Assembly: GCA_027257055.1 (NCBI GenBank)
Contig: JAPVLO010000232.1
Location: 1,984,001-2,048,000 of the forward strand
Length of the DNA: 64,000 bases
Origin: Cephalopachus bancanus
Lineage: Eukaryota > Chordata > Mammalia > Primates > Tarsiidae
Direction: 5' to 3'
The position numbers and the translations under genes were made by a program. This document shows positions 10,529 to 21,300 of the stretch, piece after piece. The notes beneath the pieces were generated by a model, which was not told the DNA's origin, did no database searches, and saw nothing but the letters and a program-made list of their open reading frames with translations. Each line of letters begins with the position of its first letter. Within the stretch, counting starts at the first letter, position 1.

Positions 10529-10817
10529 GGTTGGGCATGGTGCCACAGTCTATAATTCCAGCACTTTGGAAGGCTGAGGCAAGAGGATTGACTGAGCCTG
10601 GGGGTTTGAGACCAGCCTGGGCAACTTGGTGAGAACTTGTCTCTATAATAAATCACAAAAACCAGTCAGGTGTGGTGGTGTGTGTCTGTAGTTCCAGCTA
10701 CTTGGAAGACTGAGGCAGAAGGATTGCCTAAGCCCAGCTGGTTGAGGCTGCGATGGCCGTGAGCCTGCCACTGTACTCTAGCCTGGGCAACGAGAGAGAC
10801 TCCAACTAAAAAAAAAA
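10529..10817 (+). mobile_element. Alu SINE, older subfamily
   Basis: Dimeric Alu with a short A-tail, diverged from the copy just upstream, with 'caacttggtgagaacttgtc' in the left monomer. TSD not resolved. Confidence 0.9.
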
Positions 10818-11051
10818 TGTTTTCCTTTTTGACCCTTTCTTTTATATTAAAGACATGTGAAGTTTTGATTTTATGGTCTGTATAGAATAATTCTATTAAC
10901 TGAAAGTCTTTTGGGTTAAATTTTGTTGTTTGTTGTTTCTGATGCTCCCTGTTTGCTCTGGATCCTTGTGTGTCTTGTGAGTTGGGCTTACTAGTTTTGA
11001 TTTAGGGGAGCTATTCTGTGCTATTTTTATTTATTTTTTATTTATTTATTG

Positions 11052-11332
11052 TTTTGAGTTGGAGTCTCACTCTGTCGCCCAGACTGGAGTGCAGTGGCCC
11101 TCCCGGCCACCGCAGCCTCGACCTGCTGGGCTCCGGCGATCTTTCTGCCTCAGCCTTCCAAGTAGCCGGAATTACAGGCATGTGCTACCACGCCCGGCTG
11201 ATTTTTTTTTTAATTTATTTTAGAGATGAGGTCTCGCTGCCCAGGCGGGTCTCGAACCCGTGGGCTCAGGCAATCCACTCACCTCAGCCTCCCAAAGGCG
11301 TGGGATTACAGGCTGAGCCACTGAGCCCGGCT
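11052..11332 (-). mobile_element. Alu SINE, young; left member of tandem pair
   Basis: Inverted Alu with young-subfamily markers. It has no TSD of its own. The pair with 11333-11649 is bracketed by one 15-bp repeat (CTATTCTGTGCTATT at 11011-11025 and 11650-11664), so this copy probably landed in the T-rich tail of its neighbour. Confidence 0.92.
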
Positions 11333-11649
11333 TATTTTTTATTTTTATTTATTTTATTTTATTTTATTTTTTGAGTTCGAGTCTCACTCTGTCACCTAGA
11401 CTGGAGGGCAGTGGCCGCTCCCAGCCACCGCAGCCTCGACCTGCTGGGCTCTGGCTATCCTTCTGCCTCAGCCTTCCAAGTAGCTGGAACTACAGGCGCG
11501 TGCTACCACACCCAGCTAATTTTTTTGATTTGTTGTAGAGATGAGGTCTCGCCAAGTTACCCAGGCGGGTCTCGAACCTGCAGGCTCAGGCAATCCACTC
11601 ACCTCAGCCTCCCAAAGTGTGGGTTTACAGGCTGAGCCACCGAGCCTGG
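11333..11649 (-). mobile_element. Alu SINE; right member of tandem pair
   Basis: Inverted Alu preceded by an ATTTT-rich expanded tail (11333-11370). Its head ends directly at the right-hand TSD copy (11650-11664). Confidence 0.92.
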
Positions 11650-11664
11650 CTATTCTGTGCTATT

Positions 11665-12117
11665 CTGTGCAATGGATGCAAGAGTGCATCCTTCAAGAGA
11701 TAGTTCACATTTGTTACTGTCCTGTGCTCAAGGTATTATTACGAGGGGTCTCTTCTACATAAGACTTTCTTAACTGGGAGGTGCTGAGTCTGAGGGTGGT
11801 GTAGTACTGGCCTGTATTTATAAACTCTCAAGAAGTGTTTTTGGTTGGCTGATTCCAGCTAGGTGGGCTTGCGGGCCACCTGCCTTGGACAGTGAGTGGA
11901 TGCTTTTCTAGACCACCATTGCGTAAGCCCCAAGGATGAAGTTTTCAGGCCTGACTCCCCATTTCATCGGGTCCCAAGGCTTTGTCTTTTATCTTACGGG
12001 GTTATTCAGACCCCAGCTTCTTTCCTTTTGGAAGCCTCTGGGAATCAGTGGGGGAAGCTGAGCTGCCCAGGCTGCAGGCCTTGCGGTGGAGGTGGGGGAG
12101 TGGGGAGAGAGGGGGAA
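11665..12117. other. No gene; possible old minus-strand L1
   Basis: The stretch to about 11850 may continue the old L1-like sequence seen at 10880-11010. The rest, up to the G-rich stretch near 12090-12120, is not recognised. Confidence 0.3.
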
Positions 12118-12189
12118 GGACGTCTTCCGGCCAGCGAGCAGGACTGCGTCGACCGTGGCTGTGGCCATGGCTGTAGCCAGATTGAAATC

Positions 12190-12461
12190 ATGGCAGGTCC
12201 TGAAGCTGATGCCCAATTCCGTTCACTGGTATTAAAAAATATTTCAACTCATACACCCTCACGGGTAGAATGAATTTTGTATTGGCCACATACGGAGGCA
12301 TTGCTTTGATGGTCTTATACTTCAAGTTAAGTAAAAAAACTCTGACTGTGAAAGCAACATAACTAAACTGTTAAGTTCTCATGCTTGGAGAAGCTGATGT
12401 CAACTCATCACATGATGATTCAACTTGTACAATAAATTATGAACTTGGGGAAAAAAAAAAA
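12190..12461 (+). pseudogene. ATP5MK: Processed pseudogene of ATP5MK (USMG5/DAPIT)
   Basis: ATP5MK encodes DAPIT, a 58-residue single-pass subunit of mitochondrial ATP synthase that helps to assemble enzyme dimers. The copy starts at ATG 12190 with MAGPEADAQF. It loses one base near 12220-12221, which shifts the frame at about codon 11, and then continues in the new frame through GRMNFVLATYGGIALMVLYF to the family C-terminus and a TAA at 12360-12362. The 3' UTR follows with no intron, an AATAAA at 12431-12436 and an A-run at 12451-12461. The absence of introns plus the tail marks L1-mediated retrotransposition. The G-rich 12118-12189 may be parental 5' UTR. No TSD was found. The frameshift makes a functional product very unlikely. 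Confidence 0.93.
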
Positions 12462-12916
12462 GCAAAGATCTGGGCCAGTCGATGCTGAGCGCAGCTGTGG
12501 CATGAGCACCACTCACCATACTGGTTTTTAGCTTCCTTTTGTTTTTGTTTTTTTTTCCCTAGAAAGTTTCCTTGCCTTCCTCTGAGATCAGCTATGCATC
12601 TAAAGGATATTTATTTTAGCCAGTATTTTAAGTATTTGGCAACAGCAGGCTTTTTAGCTATCTCATCTGCCACACTGCTAGAAACTGAAGTCAATTCATT
12701 CATTTTCTAGGGAAAATCCACATGGTGTCCAATATCTGATTTGAATATTTTAAAAACAAGTTTTGATGGATGTTTTTGAAGATTGAAAATAGTGAAGACA
12801 AGGGACTTGGCTATGCTTATCTTTATATTTCTCATGCATAAAGCATTGTTATAAATTAAGAAGCAAGCCGATCAAGAGTGTATGAATTGTTGTTCTCTCA
12901 AGCCTGCACTCACTTC
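12462..12916. other. No recognised feature
   Basis: Sequence between the pseudogene and the next Alu. I see no gene, RNA gene or named repeat. Confidence 0.4.
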
Positions 12917-13201
12917 TTTTTTTTTTTTTTTTTTGAGTTGGAGTCTCACTCTGTCAGTGAGTGCAGTGGCCGCTCCCGGCCACCGCAGCCTCGACCTGAT
13001 GGGCTCCGGCGATCCTTCCGCCTCAGCCTTCCGAGCAGCCGGAACTATAGGCGTGCGCTACCACGCCCGGCTGATTTTTTGATTTATTGTAGAGATGAGG
13101 TCTCGCTGCCCAGGCGGGTCTCGAACCCGCGGGGTCAGGCAATCCACTCACCTCGGCCTCCCAAAGGCGCGAGATTACAGGCTGAGCCACCGAGCCCGGC
13201 T
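12917..13201 (-). mobile_element. Alu SINE, youngest subfamily, small deletion
   Basis: Inverted Alu with a T-tail at 12917-12934 and perfect young-subfamily hairpins. About 10 bases ('gcccagactg') next to the tail are missing. Confidence 0.94.
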
Positions 13202-13429
13202 AATAAAATGTCTCAGCCAACCTGAAAATTTGTCCTCAAGCAAACATTTGTTTAGAGGGCTTGTCTTTGTCCAGAAAAAGTTTCTTCAGACTGTGTTAAG
13301 GCTTTTCTTACACCCAGGCTCATGTTGGCATATAGGATAAAAATCGGGTGGCTAGCCAGGATTTTTTTTTTCTGTTTTGGTGACTGCTGTCCTGAGCCAT
13401 GTCAACATGCAGACACCTTTAAAGAATCT

Positions 13430-13605
13430 TTTTAAATTTTTAATCCTTTTTTTACTTTAGAGTTGTGGGATCCGTATGAGGATTTGCTATATACGTAAAT
13501 TGCGTGCAGGTGAGATTTGGGCTTCCAGCGCGCCTCCTCTGCCTCTGGTGATGGACAGGTGCCCAGTGGGTGGCTGTGTGCCCCTCATCTCCCCCAACCC
13601 CCATC
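13430..13605 (-). mobile_element. L1 3' tail, minus strand
   Basis: The reverse complement of an L1 3' UTR end. It aligns with 55863-56000: both share 'ttgcgtgcaggtga'-like, 'tggacagg..gcccagtg' and 'gctgtgtgccc' blocks in the same order. 5'-truncated; boundaries approximate. Confidence 0.7.
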
Positions 13606-13749
13606 AATAGGGCCTAGTGCCAGTTGCTTTTTGACTATGTCAGACACTTTATTCCATAATGGCTTGTAAGCTGGATTGTTCCCAATGCTGTATGAGTACA
13701 TCAACCAATGTTGATAACAACATATAGTCTTTCCTCCCACATCAGTGTG

Positions 13750-13966
13750 TCCACATGCACGACACACATAGGAGCACATACACATGTATCAGAAGGGCAC
13801 TTCACACCTATACACATGTACACATATACACGTGTATCAGAAGGGCAGCACATGCCTATCCGCACACACATGTGTATTAGAAGGGCATCGCACACCTATA
13901 TGCATACACGCATGTGTTAGAAGGGCAGCACACACCTATATGCACACACACATGTTTTGGAAGGGT
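13750..13966 (+). repeat. 40-bp minisatellite (about 5 units)
   Basis: Tandem units each end in 'AGAAGGGC' after a CA/TA-rich block. The 'aaggg' marks fall at 13841, 13881, 13921 and 13961, a period of 40 bp, with the first interval 48 bp. Forty is not a multiple of three, so the protein repeats seen in translation rotate through the frames and are not coding. Confidence 0.92.
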
Positions 13967-14630
13967 GCTACCTCTCTGGGTGAGAGGTCACGGCTGGGCT
14001 CAGGAGTCATGTGCCCAGGAGTGTGCATACTGGGTAGAAAGCCTCAGGACTGGTCCTCTTGTACCTTGCTGTTCACCTGCATCTGCCTCCAGGGAGGTCC
14101 CACCCCACCAAGCAGAGCATGGCTTGTCCCAGAGCTGACCTGAATGACTAGCTAACGCAGGCACTGATCAGAGACTTCAAGGTAGCTTGAGCGAGGACTT
14201 GAAAAAAAACAGAGTGAGTGGCTGCCAACCTGCCCCTCACTCTCCTTTTCACGACACTCTTGAGACGAGGATGTCCAGGTGGCTTCTGGATGAGGTGGTG
14301 CTGACCACACACTGCCACTCTGAGCAGTTCAAGGAGCAGCAGTAGAGGGTGGAGGATGGAGGATGGGAAGGGAGGTGGGGGTGGAAGTGGGTTGGAGGAG
14401 GCCCCTGGAGCTGAAGGCGGGAGCAAAATTCACTGAGATGTTCTGTGGATGGTGCTGGGGGTGGGCGTGGGGAGGTGACTACTCGCTCAGAGGCTGAGGG
14501 ACTCCTGGGAGCTGTGGTCCGTTGTGTCTGTGTATTTGCATTTGAGGCTTCAAAGAGGAGTATAAACCATGTAAATGACTGTGGTGCTGACTGCCAGACA
14601 GAGTGACCGCAGACTCACTCTCCACCGTCT
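13967..14630. other. No recognised feature
   Basis: Mixed-composition sequence including a purine-rich block at 14340-14410. No gene, RNA gene or named repeat is recognised. Confidence 0.4.
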
Positions 14631-14639
14631 CGTTTTCTT

Positions 14640-14930
14640 TTTTTTTTTTTGAATGGGAGTCTCACTCCACCGCCCAGGCTGGAGTGCAGTGGCACACTCA
14701 CTGCCACCCCAGCATCAACCTGCTGGGCTGCGGCGATCCTTCCACCTCAGTCTTCCAAGTAGCAGGAACTACAGGCACACACTACCATGCCAGACTAATG
14801 TTTTGATTCATTGTGGAGATGAGGTCTCGCCAAGTTGCCCGGGCTAGTCTCGAATCCGCGGGCTCAGGCAATCCACTCTCCTCGGCCACCCGAAGTGCCG
14901 GGATTACAGGCTGGGCCACTAAGGCCAGCT
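14640..14930 (-). mobile_element. Alu SINE, intermediate age
   Basis: Inverted Alu with a likely 9-bp TSD (tcgttttct / tcgtcttct) at 14631-14639 and 14931-14939. Confidence 0.92.
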
Positions 14931-15335
14931 TCGTCTTCTAGTTAGATAGGCAGGCAGGTCAAACACTCATGCCTTACACTGCAAACCTTAGTGTGTAACT
15001 CCAGAGAGGAGCTTTCCAGAGTGCCAGATGACATACCACCCTGCCAGATACTGTGGGACGATGTGTGCTGACTGTGTAACTCACAGCAAGCTCGGTTTGC
15101 TTCCACTGTGGGGATGTATAGAACCCAAGGCTCAGTGAAGCAAGCTAGACTTCGTATGGTGGTCCGTTCCCTGCAGCCAGGCCCAAGCTTTCCTGCCTCA
15201 GTCTCCTGTGAGTTGGTCCCACTCAGGTTCCTATGGGGCCTGGAAAAAGGGATGAGGAAGTTGAGGGCCCATTTTCCTGCACCAGCCCTCTCAGAGGGCC
15301 GAGAGACAAGAAGGTACAGCTAGCAATCTGGCTTG

Positions 15336-15601
15336 GTTTTTTTTTTTCTAGTTGGCATCTCAGTCTGTTGCCCACTGCCACCGTAGTCTCAACCGGCTGG
15401 GCTCAGGTGATACTTCGGCCTCAGCCTCCCAAGCAGCTGGAACCACACACGCAGCACCACATCTGGCTAATTTTTTGATTTATTGCAGAGACGAGGTCTT
15501 GCCAAATTCCCTACGCTGGTCTCAAACCCCTGGACTCAGGCAATCCTTCTGCCTCTGCCTCCCAGGGTGTTGGAATGACAGGTGTGAGCCACTGTGCCTG
15601 G
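15336..15601 (-). mobile_element. Alu SINE, older subfamily, with deletion
   Basis: Inverted Alu that lacks about 25 bases of the right monomer next to the tail ('gttgcccactgccaccg'). Ends 'tgtgcctggc'. Confidence 0.9.
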
Positions 15602-16240
15602 CAATCTTAAAGCAAAGACCAGGAGGCCCAGACGCCTCATTCCTGAGGGATGAGGCAGCCCTCCTGATGTCTGTCCCTTAGTTCTTCCTGCCTTGCAGCC
15701 TTCCTGTCACCTTGGCACGACAGCATCTTTGGTCTTTGTGTAGAACATGGCCCCTAGAACCAGTCAGAAGAGCTTGGGTTCTCTTGAGGGTCAAAGTAAA
15801 CGGACAGCAGAGGCCCGAGCTTCTGCCTGAGGATGTCCGGGCTCCCTTCCTCTCTGTGTTGCTTTCCTGCCGCTGGGAACCCCACGCCCGGGCATCGGAA
15901 CTATCCTGCCCGAAACATCCTACCTCTCTGCCTCGGCCTGTCCTTTGCCAGCGGCCACTTGGCTTCTGCAGAGCTGCTTGTGCTCCTGGACCAGAGCTAC
16001 CCTCTGGACAGAGCCCTTCTCACTGGCCCTGCAGCAGGAATCTTTCTCCAGGGCTTATCCTGCTGTCGGATGGGTTTAATGTGAGGTCCAGGGACCTCCC
16101 ACTTTGCCCAACCATCTGCAAGGAACTGGCCACTCTTGAGATGTGACACGCACCCCGTGGGTTCTCTCTGGCTGCTGTGTTAGGGGCAGGGTTAAATGCA
16201 GAGAGACCATCACAACAATCCGTTTGACAGAATGGCAGCA
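15602..16240. other. No recognised feature
   Basis: Unique-looking sequence. A chance frame of about 144 codons (15712-16146) has no recognisable domain. Confidence 0.4.
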
Positions 16241-16760
16241 GTCTGGAGTCAAGTGGCTGGATTCTGAATATGTTCTGTAGGGTTTCTCACAAACTGGATA
16301 TTGGGTGTGAGAAAGTGTGTAGTCAAAGATGGCTTCAAGACTGGGCATGGTGGCTCAATGCCTGTAATCCAGCACTTTGGGAGGTTGAGGTGGGAGGACA
16401 GCTTGAGGTCAGGAGTTGAAGACCGCACTGGGTAACGTAGCGAGACCCTGTCTCTACAAAAAGCTAAAAAAGTAGCTGAGCAAAGTGGTACACACCTGTG
16501 GTCCCTGCTACCTGGGAGGCAGAAGGATGGCTTGAGTCCAGGAGCTCGAGGCTGCACTGAGCTAAGATCTCATGACTGCACTCCAGGTGACTGAGTGAGA
16601 CTCAGTCTCTAAAAGAAAAAAAGGAAAGACTTCAAGGTGTTTTTCTAGGCTTGTGCAACAGAAAGGATCGTGCTGTCATGAACGGAGATGGGGAGTTTAC
16701 ATGGAGAGCAAATTTACAGAATGTAGGAGTGCAGTTTTGAATTTGAATAAGATGTCTATG
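16241..16760 (-). mobile_element. Ancient repeat fragment (L2-like?), split by Alu
   Basis: The flanks of the Alu read 'ggattctgaatatgttctg', 'ggatattgggtgtgagaaag' and 'aacggagatggggagtt'. They are reminiscent of a widespread old mammalian repeat whose family I cannot fix. Low confidence. Confidence 0.35.
16340..16626 (+). mobile_element. Alu SINE, old (J-like)
   Basis: Diverged dimer with 'cttgaggtcaggagttgaag' and 'ctgcactgagctaagatctc' (ancestral right monomer). The flanks share 'cttcaag' as a likely degraded TSD. Confidence 0.88.
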
Positions 16761-17059
16761 AAAGGGTAAACTGAGGCAAGGTGGGCCGGTGCTGTGGGAA
16801 TAATGCAAGATTATAACAGAGAGGAAAGTAGAAGGAAGTAAAGTTTATTATTCACCTTTCATAGATGGAAAGGGACCCGACACTCAGGTGAGTGTGGTGT
16901 GGAAGGCTGGAAACTGGGTGTATTTAAGGGCCTTTAAAGCAAAGGGGGGCCTAGACCTGGAGGATGTCTGGGTCAAAAAGAATATCCAGAGTTGTATTCT
17001 TTGGTTTCCATAGTAGTCACATGAATCTAGTATCTTGACATCGCCAGGCGTCAATGTCT

Positions 17060-18017
17060 CAATACCTCAGGTGGTGGGTTAGAGGTTGTCATGGTCCTGT
17101 GATAACAATATACCAATAAATATGCCTCCTGGTAGTGTGCTGGAAGTCTTCATGGGAGGCCAATAACAATGTATCAATAGGAATGCCTAAAAGATAGATT
17201 GTTAGCAAGACTGGACATGCTTAAGGGGTTCTGTATAATTATCGGTGAAAGGAGGTACCTATAGAAACCAAGAAGAAATTTAGCTTATTCTTAGTTTAGT
17301 CTTTTTGCCTCAAGCATAGCCATTAGAAAGCATTTAAACATTCTACTTCAGGCCAAGCGGCGGCCTATTCCATCCCCTTGGCAAATCTCCATCAGATGGA
17401 AAGACCAGGACAGCCCAACCTTTCAATTCATGATCTAGCATAATAATCTATAGTAAACTTTCAGGTTAAGACCACCTGTGGTCGAGGACTTTGTGGATCG
17501 CAAAAGTGTAACAAGTCTCTTGCAAGAAAAATCTTCTGGACCTAAATCCTCAAGTTAACCTAATCAGCCCTTTGTGACCTACCTGACACAGACAGACCCC
17601 ACCATGAGAGCAATCATGTGACTAACCCACCCATCTGCCTGCTGTCCATCACCTGACATCTGTACCTGTGCTTACCTGCCCCTTTGTGATGATGTGAGCA
17701 GACCACCACCCAATTGCTTTCATGACCTTCCCCCATCAATGGGAATGGTTGAAAAATTCAATCACGGGCAGCCATTCGCCATTGCCTTGCTCGACGCTGG
17801 GGTGGCCACGTGCTCTTTGAGCCATGGCTGCCGCCATGCTTCCTGGTTATGGCCCCCTTCCCCACCTTGGGGAGGTGAAACTTCTCTTTCTCTCTCTCTA
17901 ATTTGCTTTTAAATAAACTGTATTTTAAAATCTAACTTCTGTGCAATTCTTTGCATCTTTCATGTGGCATCAGATTGCACCCCAGATACCCACACCCCCA
18001 GCGGGCCTGACCTAACA
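17060..18017 (+). mobile_element. Endogenous retrovirus LTR (class I-like), probable
   Basis: The right part has an LTR 3' organisation: a GC-rich segment with a CACGTG E-box and YY1-like 'GCCGCCATG', a pyrimidine tract, AATAAA at 17912-17917, about 100 bases of U5-like sequence, and an end in '...CCTAACA'. A primer-binding-site-like sequence starts three bases later. The left boundary is uncertain: the imperfect repeat of 'ataacaat.ta.caata' near 17103 and 17164 suggests U3, and the end could lie anywhere between about 16800 and 17200. No open retroviral frame is present. Confidence 0.6.
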
Positions 18018-18300
18018 TTCTGGGGGCCCCACTGGGAGAGTGTGACCCTAGCAACTGGTTTCTAAAACTAAAGTATTTTTCTTGTTAATTATTATAGGGT
18101 AAAAGGATGTGTGGGCCGTGCAAGCTGTATGGCCAGGGAATGTCAAGATGTGAGGCCTAAGCAAAGTGGTTGTGCTGATTCAAAATGGCTACATTATATT
18201 CTAAATTTCCAAGGTTCCCTCCTTTCAGTCTGGATAGCCAAGTGGAACTGCAGAGAAGACATTTGGCTATGTGTCTGAGTTCTGAGACAACCCCTAGGCT
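18018..18300 (+). mobile_element. Possible retroviral leader after the LTR
   Basis: TGGGGGCCCCACTGGGAG at 18021-18038 agrees at 13 of 18 positions with the tRNA-Pro-type primer-binding site of gammaretroviruses. The sequence beyond it has no gag homology that I can see, so the element is a near-solo LTR with at most a short leader. Confidence 0.45.
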
Positions 18301-21300
18301 AAGCTGTGTGTGTGGGACTCATAGAAGAGGTCTAGGGAGGGCCGCTCCACCCTCAGGGGGCCGGGAAATGAGACTTTGCTTACTTAGGTCCTTGTTATTT
18401 TCCTTCTGTCTCCCACTAGAATGCAAGTTCTGTGACAGCAGTGACCTTGTCTCTGATGTGGAAGGGGAGTTGCTGGTCTATTTGGGTGCCACCGAACCAG
18501 CCCCATGGTCACAGGCTAGTGTAGGTGGAAAGAGAGAATTTGGACATCACTTCTTCTTACTGTACCTTGAAACTGCTTCCAGGAGGCCAGAAGATGAGGG
18601 AGGGGCTGCCGGAAGGAGCCGGGAGCCCTGCGGTCAACTGCAGAGGCCACAGCTTTGCAGGTGGCAGCTTACACATCCCCATGATCTGGGAAAGGGTGTC
18701 TGCCTGGAGCTCACCGTCCTACTGTGATTCTCTGCATGCGTGTGTTGAAAACCCAGGAAGCGCTGTAATCCTGTTAGCTCCGTGCTTTCCAGCCCTGGAG
18801 TCGAAAATCCAATTCCCCAGAAATATCAGCAAACATAATGGATGCAGATGTCAGAGGAGATGCCAGAGGGCTCGATAGAGGCCTTCAACCCGGGTGCTAA
18901 GCTTGGAAAGGCTCGGCTATGCCTCAGGCCTGACCCAGGGCTAATTACCTGATCTCCCGTCAGGTCCAGGCACCCTGCTTTTCCACAGGAACCCCTTTCA
19001 TTGGGTACCTCCCTTGCCTATCCATACATCAGAGTATCTTCCTAGAAAGAGGGACAGTTTGTCAAGTGGAATTTCTCAGATCGGCGCTGTACATTCCTGG
19101 CCTTCTTGGCTACTCCCTGTTCTTGGCAAAGTCTTCACTCCTTGGTGTTATTTCCACCTGTGGTCTCCCGGTGCCAAGGACTGGGCATGGCTCCAAGGGT
19201 GTTGAGCGACTGACCCCATCAGCCTCTGTCTCCAAGGGTTTGTCTGGAGCTGTTCCTGTGGTTGCCACCTGTGCCTGCCCTCCCCTTACTCTCTCATGGG
19301 AATTATTGACAATGTGCTTTCAGGCTGATCATTTCACACGCAGCAAGAGCCTGCGAGCTGAACCACTGGTAGCACACAGGCTCTCAAGAATCATAAGGTA
19401 ATTGGGAGGGTGCGCTGATGGGGAAAAACACAGACAGTGTAAAACAGGAAACTGAAAATCACCCATGATTCTGTGATCCAGAGATAGCATGGTCAACACA
19501 TAGGTGTGGCTCCTTCCAGGGTCTTTTGTGCAAGTTGGTAAAGCAGTGCTGTGATGGCACCAGAGAGTCCCCTTCCCCCCAGCCAGCTTCCAGGTGGGCA
19601 TTGCAGGTGTCTAGGAGACACACGGCATCCTGCGCACGGAATCCTCAGATCTGCAGTGAGGGTTCAGCGCCCAAAACCCGCCTGGTCCCATCTCAGATGG
19701 GTCTTGCTTCCTGGGCTGATTGAGGAACTGGCGACATTTTTGGATTTCTGAGCCCTGATCCAAGCTGAGCTCTCCCTGCCCTCACTTGGCCCCTTAGAGG
19801 GCTGAAGTTCCTCATTCGGCAAGCTTATTCTGAACTTGGCAGCAGCAGGCATTGAGGGGCGAGGGCCACCTCAGTCCACCTCCTGGAGAGGGGAGACAGC
19901 GAGCCATTCGTCTCCAGCTCCTGGATGCCCGCCCTGCTTCTGATCTGTTTTTCCATCTGGGATTCAGAGCACTTTTCTGCGTTTCTCCCTCACAGAAAGG
20001 GCCAGAGGCTGTCGACTCTCCCACAACTAGGGAAAGCTGGCATCTGTCAGCAGCCCCTGCTCACTAATTGAGAAAGAGCAGCCGCCAGGCCCAGCAAAGT
20101 CACTTGAGGTGGGTGAGGGCTTTTCTTTGCAAAGTCAGTGTCTCTGCCCCAGCAGTGACTGGAGCAATTGAAGACGTCACAAAGGAGACGGCTTTGTCCT
20201 CTTGCCCCACTGTGTGGCCCCGTGACACTTCCTGGCATAGGATCTCACCTTTCCCTGCCCTCCCCCCCAGTGAGCTGGTGATGTCACATTTGTTTGATGT
20301 TTCTCCCTTGGCACCAGCTGAGCCTTTGGGATGTCTCCATGCCTCTGTCTCTCTGGGTCCCACCCACCCATGCACACCCTGCTCAATTCTCCCTCCATCC
20401 AGAAGACTTGTTCTCATCTTCCTGAGCCTCGGCTCTGAATCCCTTCAGCACATGGCATGCCTATTGGCACTGCCCTACAGCCAGGTTGCCAGGACCCTGC
20501 TCTGAGATTGCCCTGAGAAGATCTCTCTCTGGCCCTCCTCACACCATGGGGCGCACAGGGCATGGTGTATTTCTAGACTCTGTTCCTATACCTGAGACAC
20601 CAGATTCCCCACCCAAGCCATGCCTGGCCCCTGCCATGCCCTGAGTGTGAGGCCAGCAGCTGGTGGGTAACCACAGAAGACGGCTATTTGGGAGGAGTGA
20701 GGTGGGGTCTTGGATGTGTGGACTGGCTTATCCACACACATGTGCAAAGCCCCATCAGGTTGTGAGAAAAGGCAGGGCATGGAAGAGAAGGGCTGGTCCT
20801 AGGCCAGGGGCCTTTATTTGTGCTTATCTGCACTCTTGCCTTGGCCTCTGCAAAGAGCAGGGTGTGCCTGGTTCCCCTCAGTTTCAACATCCACTCCTTC
20901 CAGCTTTGCTCTATCCTCCAGGCAACACGAGTGGAAGCTTCTGGGGGCAAGAGTCATGGCTATCGTTTTTACCTCTGCCAACCTATCAAGAGGCTCTGAG
21001 CTGGCGTGCGAAGCTGGCTGGGTCCACCAGCGAGGGCTTGGCTAAGTGGGTCCCACCGAACCTGCTCCTGTCCCACGCAGCCCTGGCTCAGGTAGTCTAC
21101 TATCCTGGAGTCCCTGGCCACCCTCTTCCTGACCCCAGAGGCACCCGGGGACAGCGGCTTTCAGAGAGCAGGGCTGGTTTGACTTTGGTGTCCCTTGTAG
21201 AATTGGAAAGACAGCCACTGGCAGTGGAGCTTGGTACATACTGGGTGAGTGACAGAGCAGAATTCTTTCTAGCTAGAGGAGCAGGACCACAGGCCATATC

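Noticed and set aside
13750..13966. Regularly spaced repeats as a CRISPR array
   Set aside because: The repeats are contiguous 40-bp units without unique spacers, in a primate genome. It is a minisatellite.
15712..16146. 144-codon plus-strand frame
   Set aside because: No recognised protein similarity and no splice or promoter context. Likely chance.
18185..18727. 180-codon plus-strand frame
   Set aside because: Begins in the possible ERV leader and continues into unrelated sequence. No protein family recognised.
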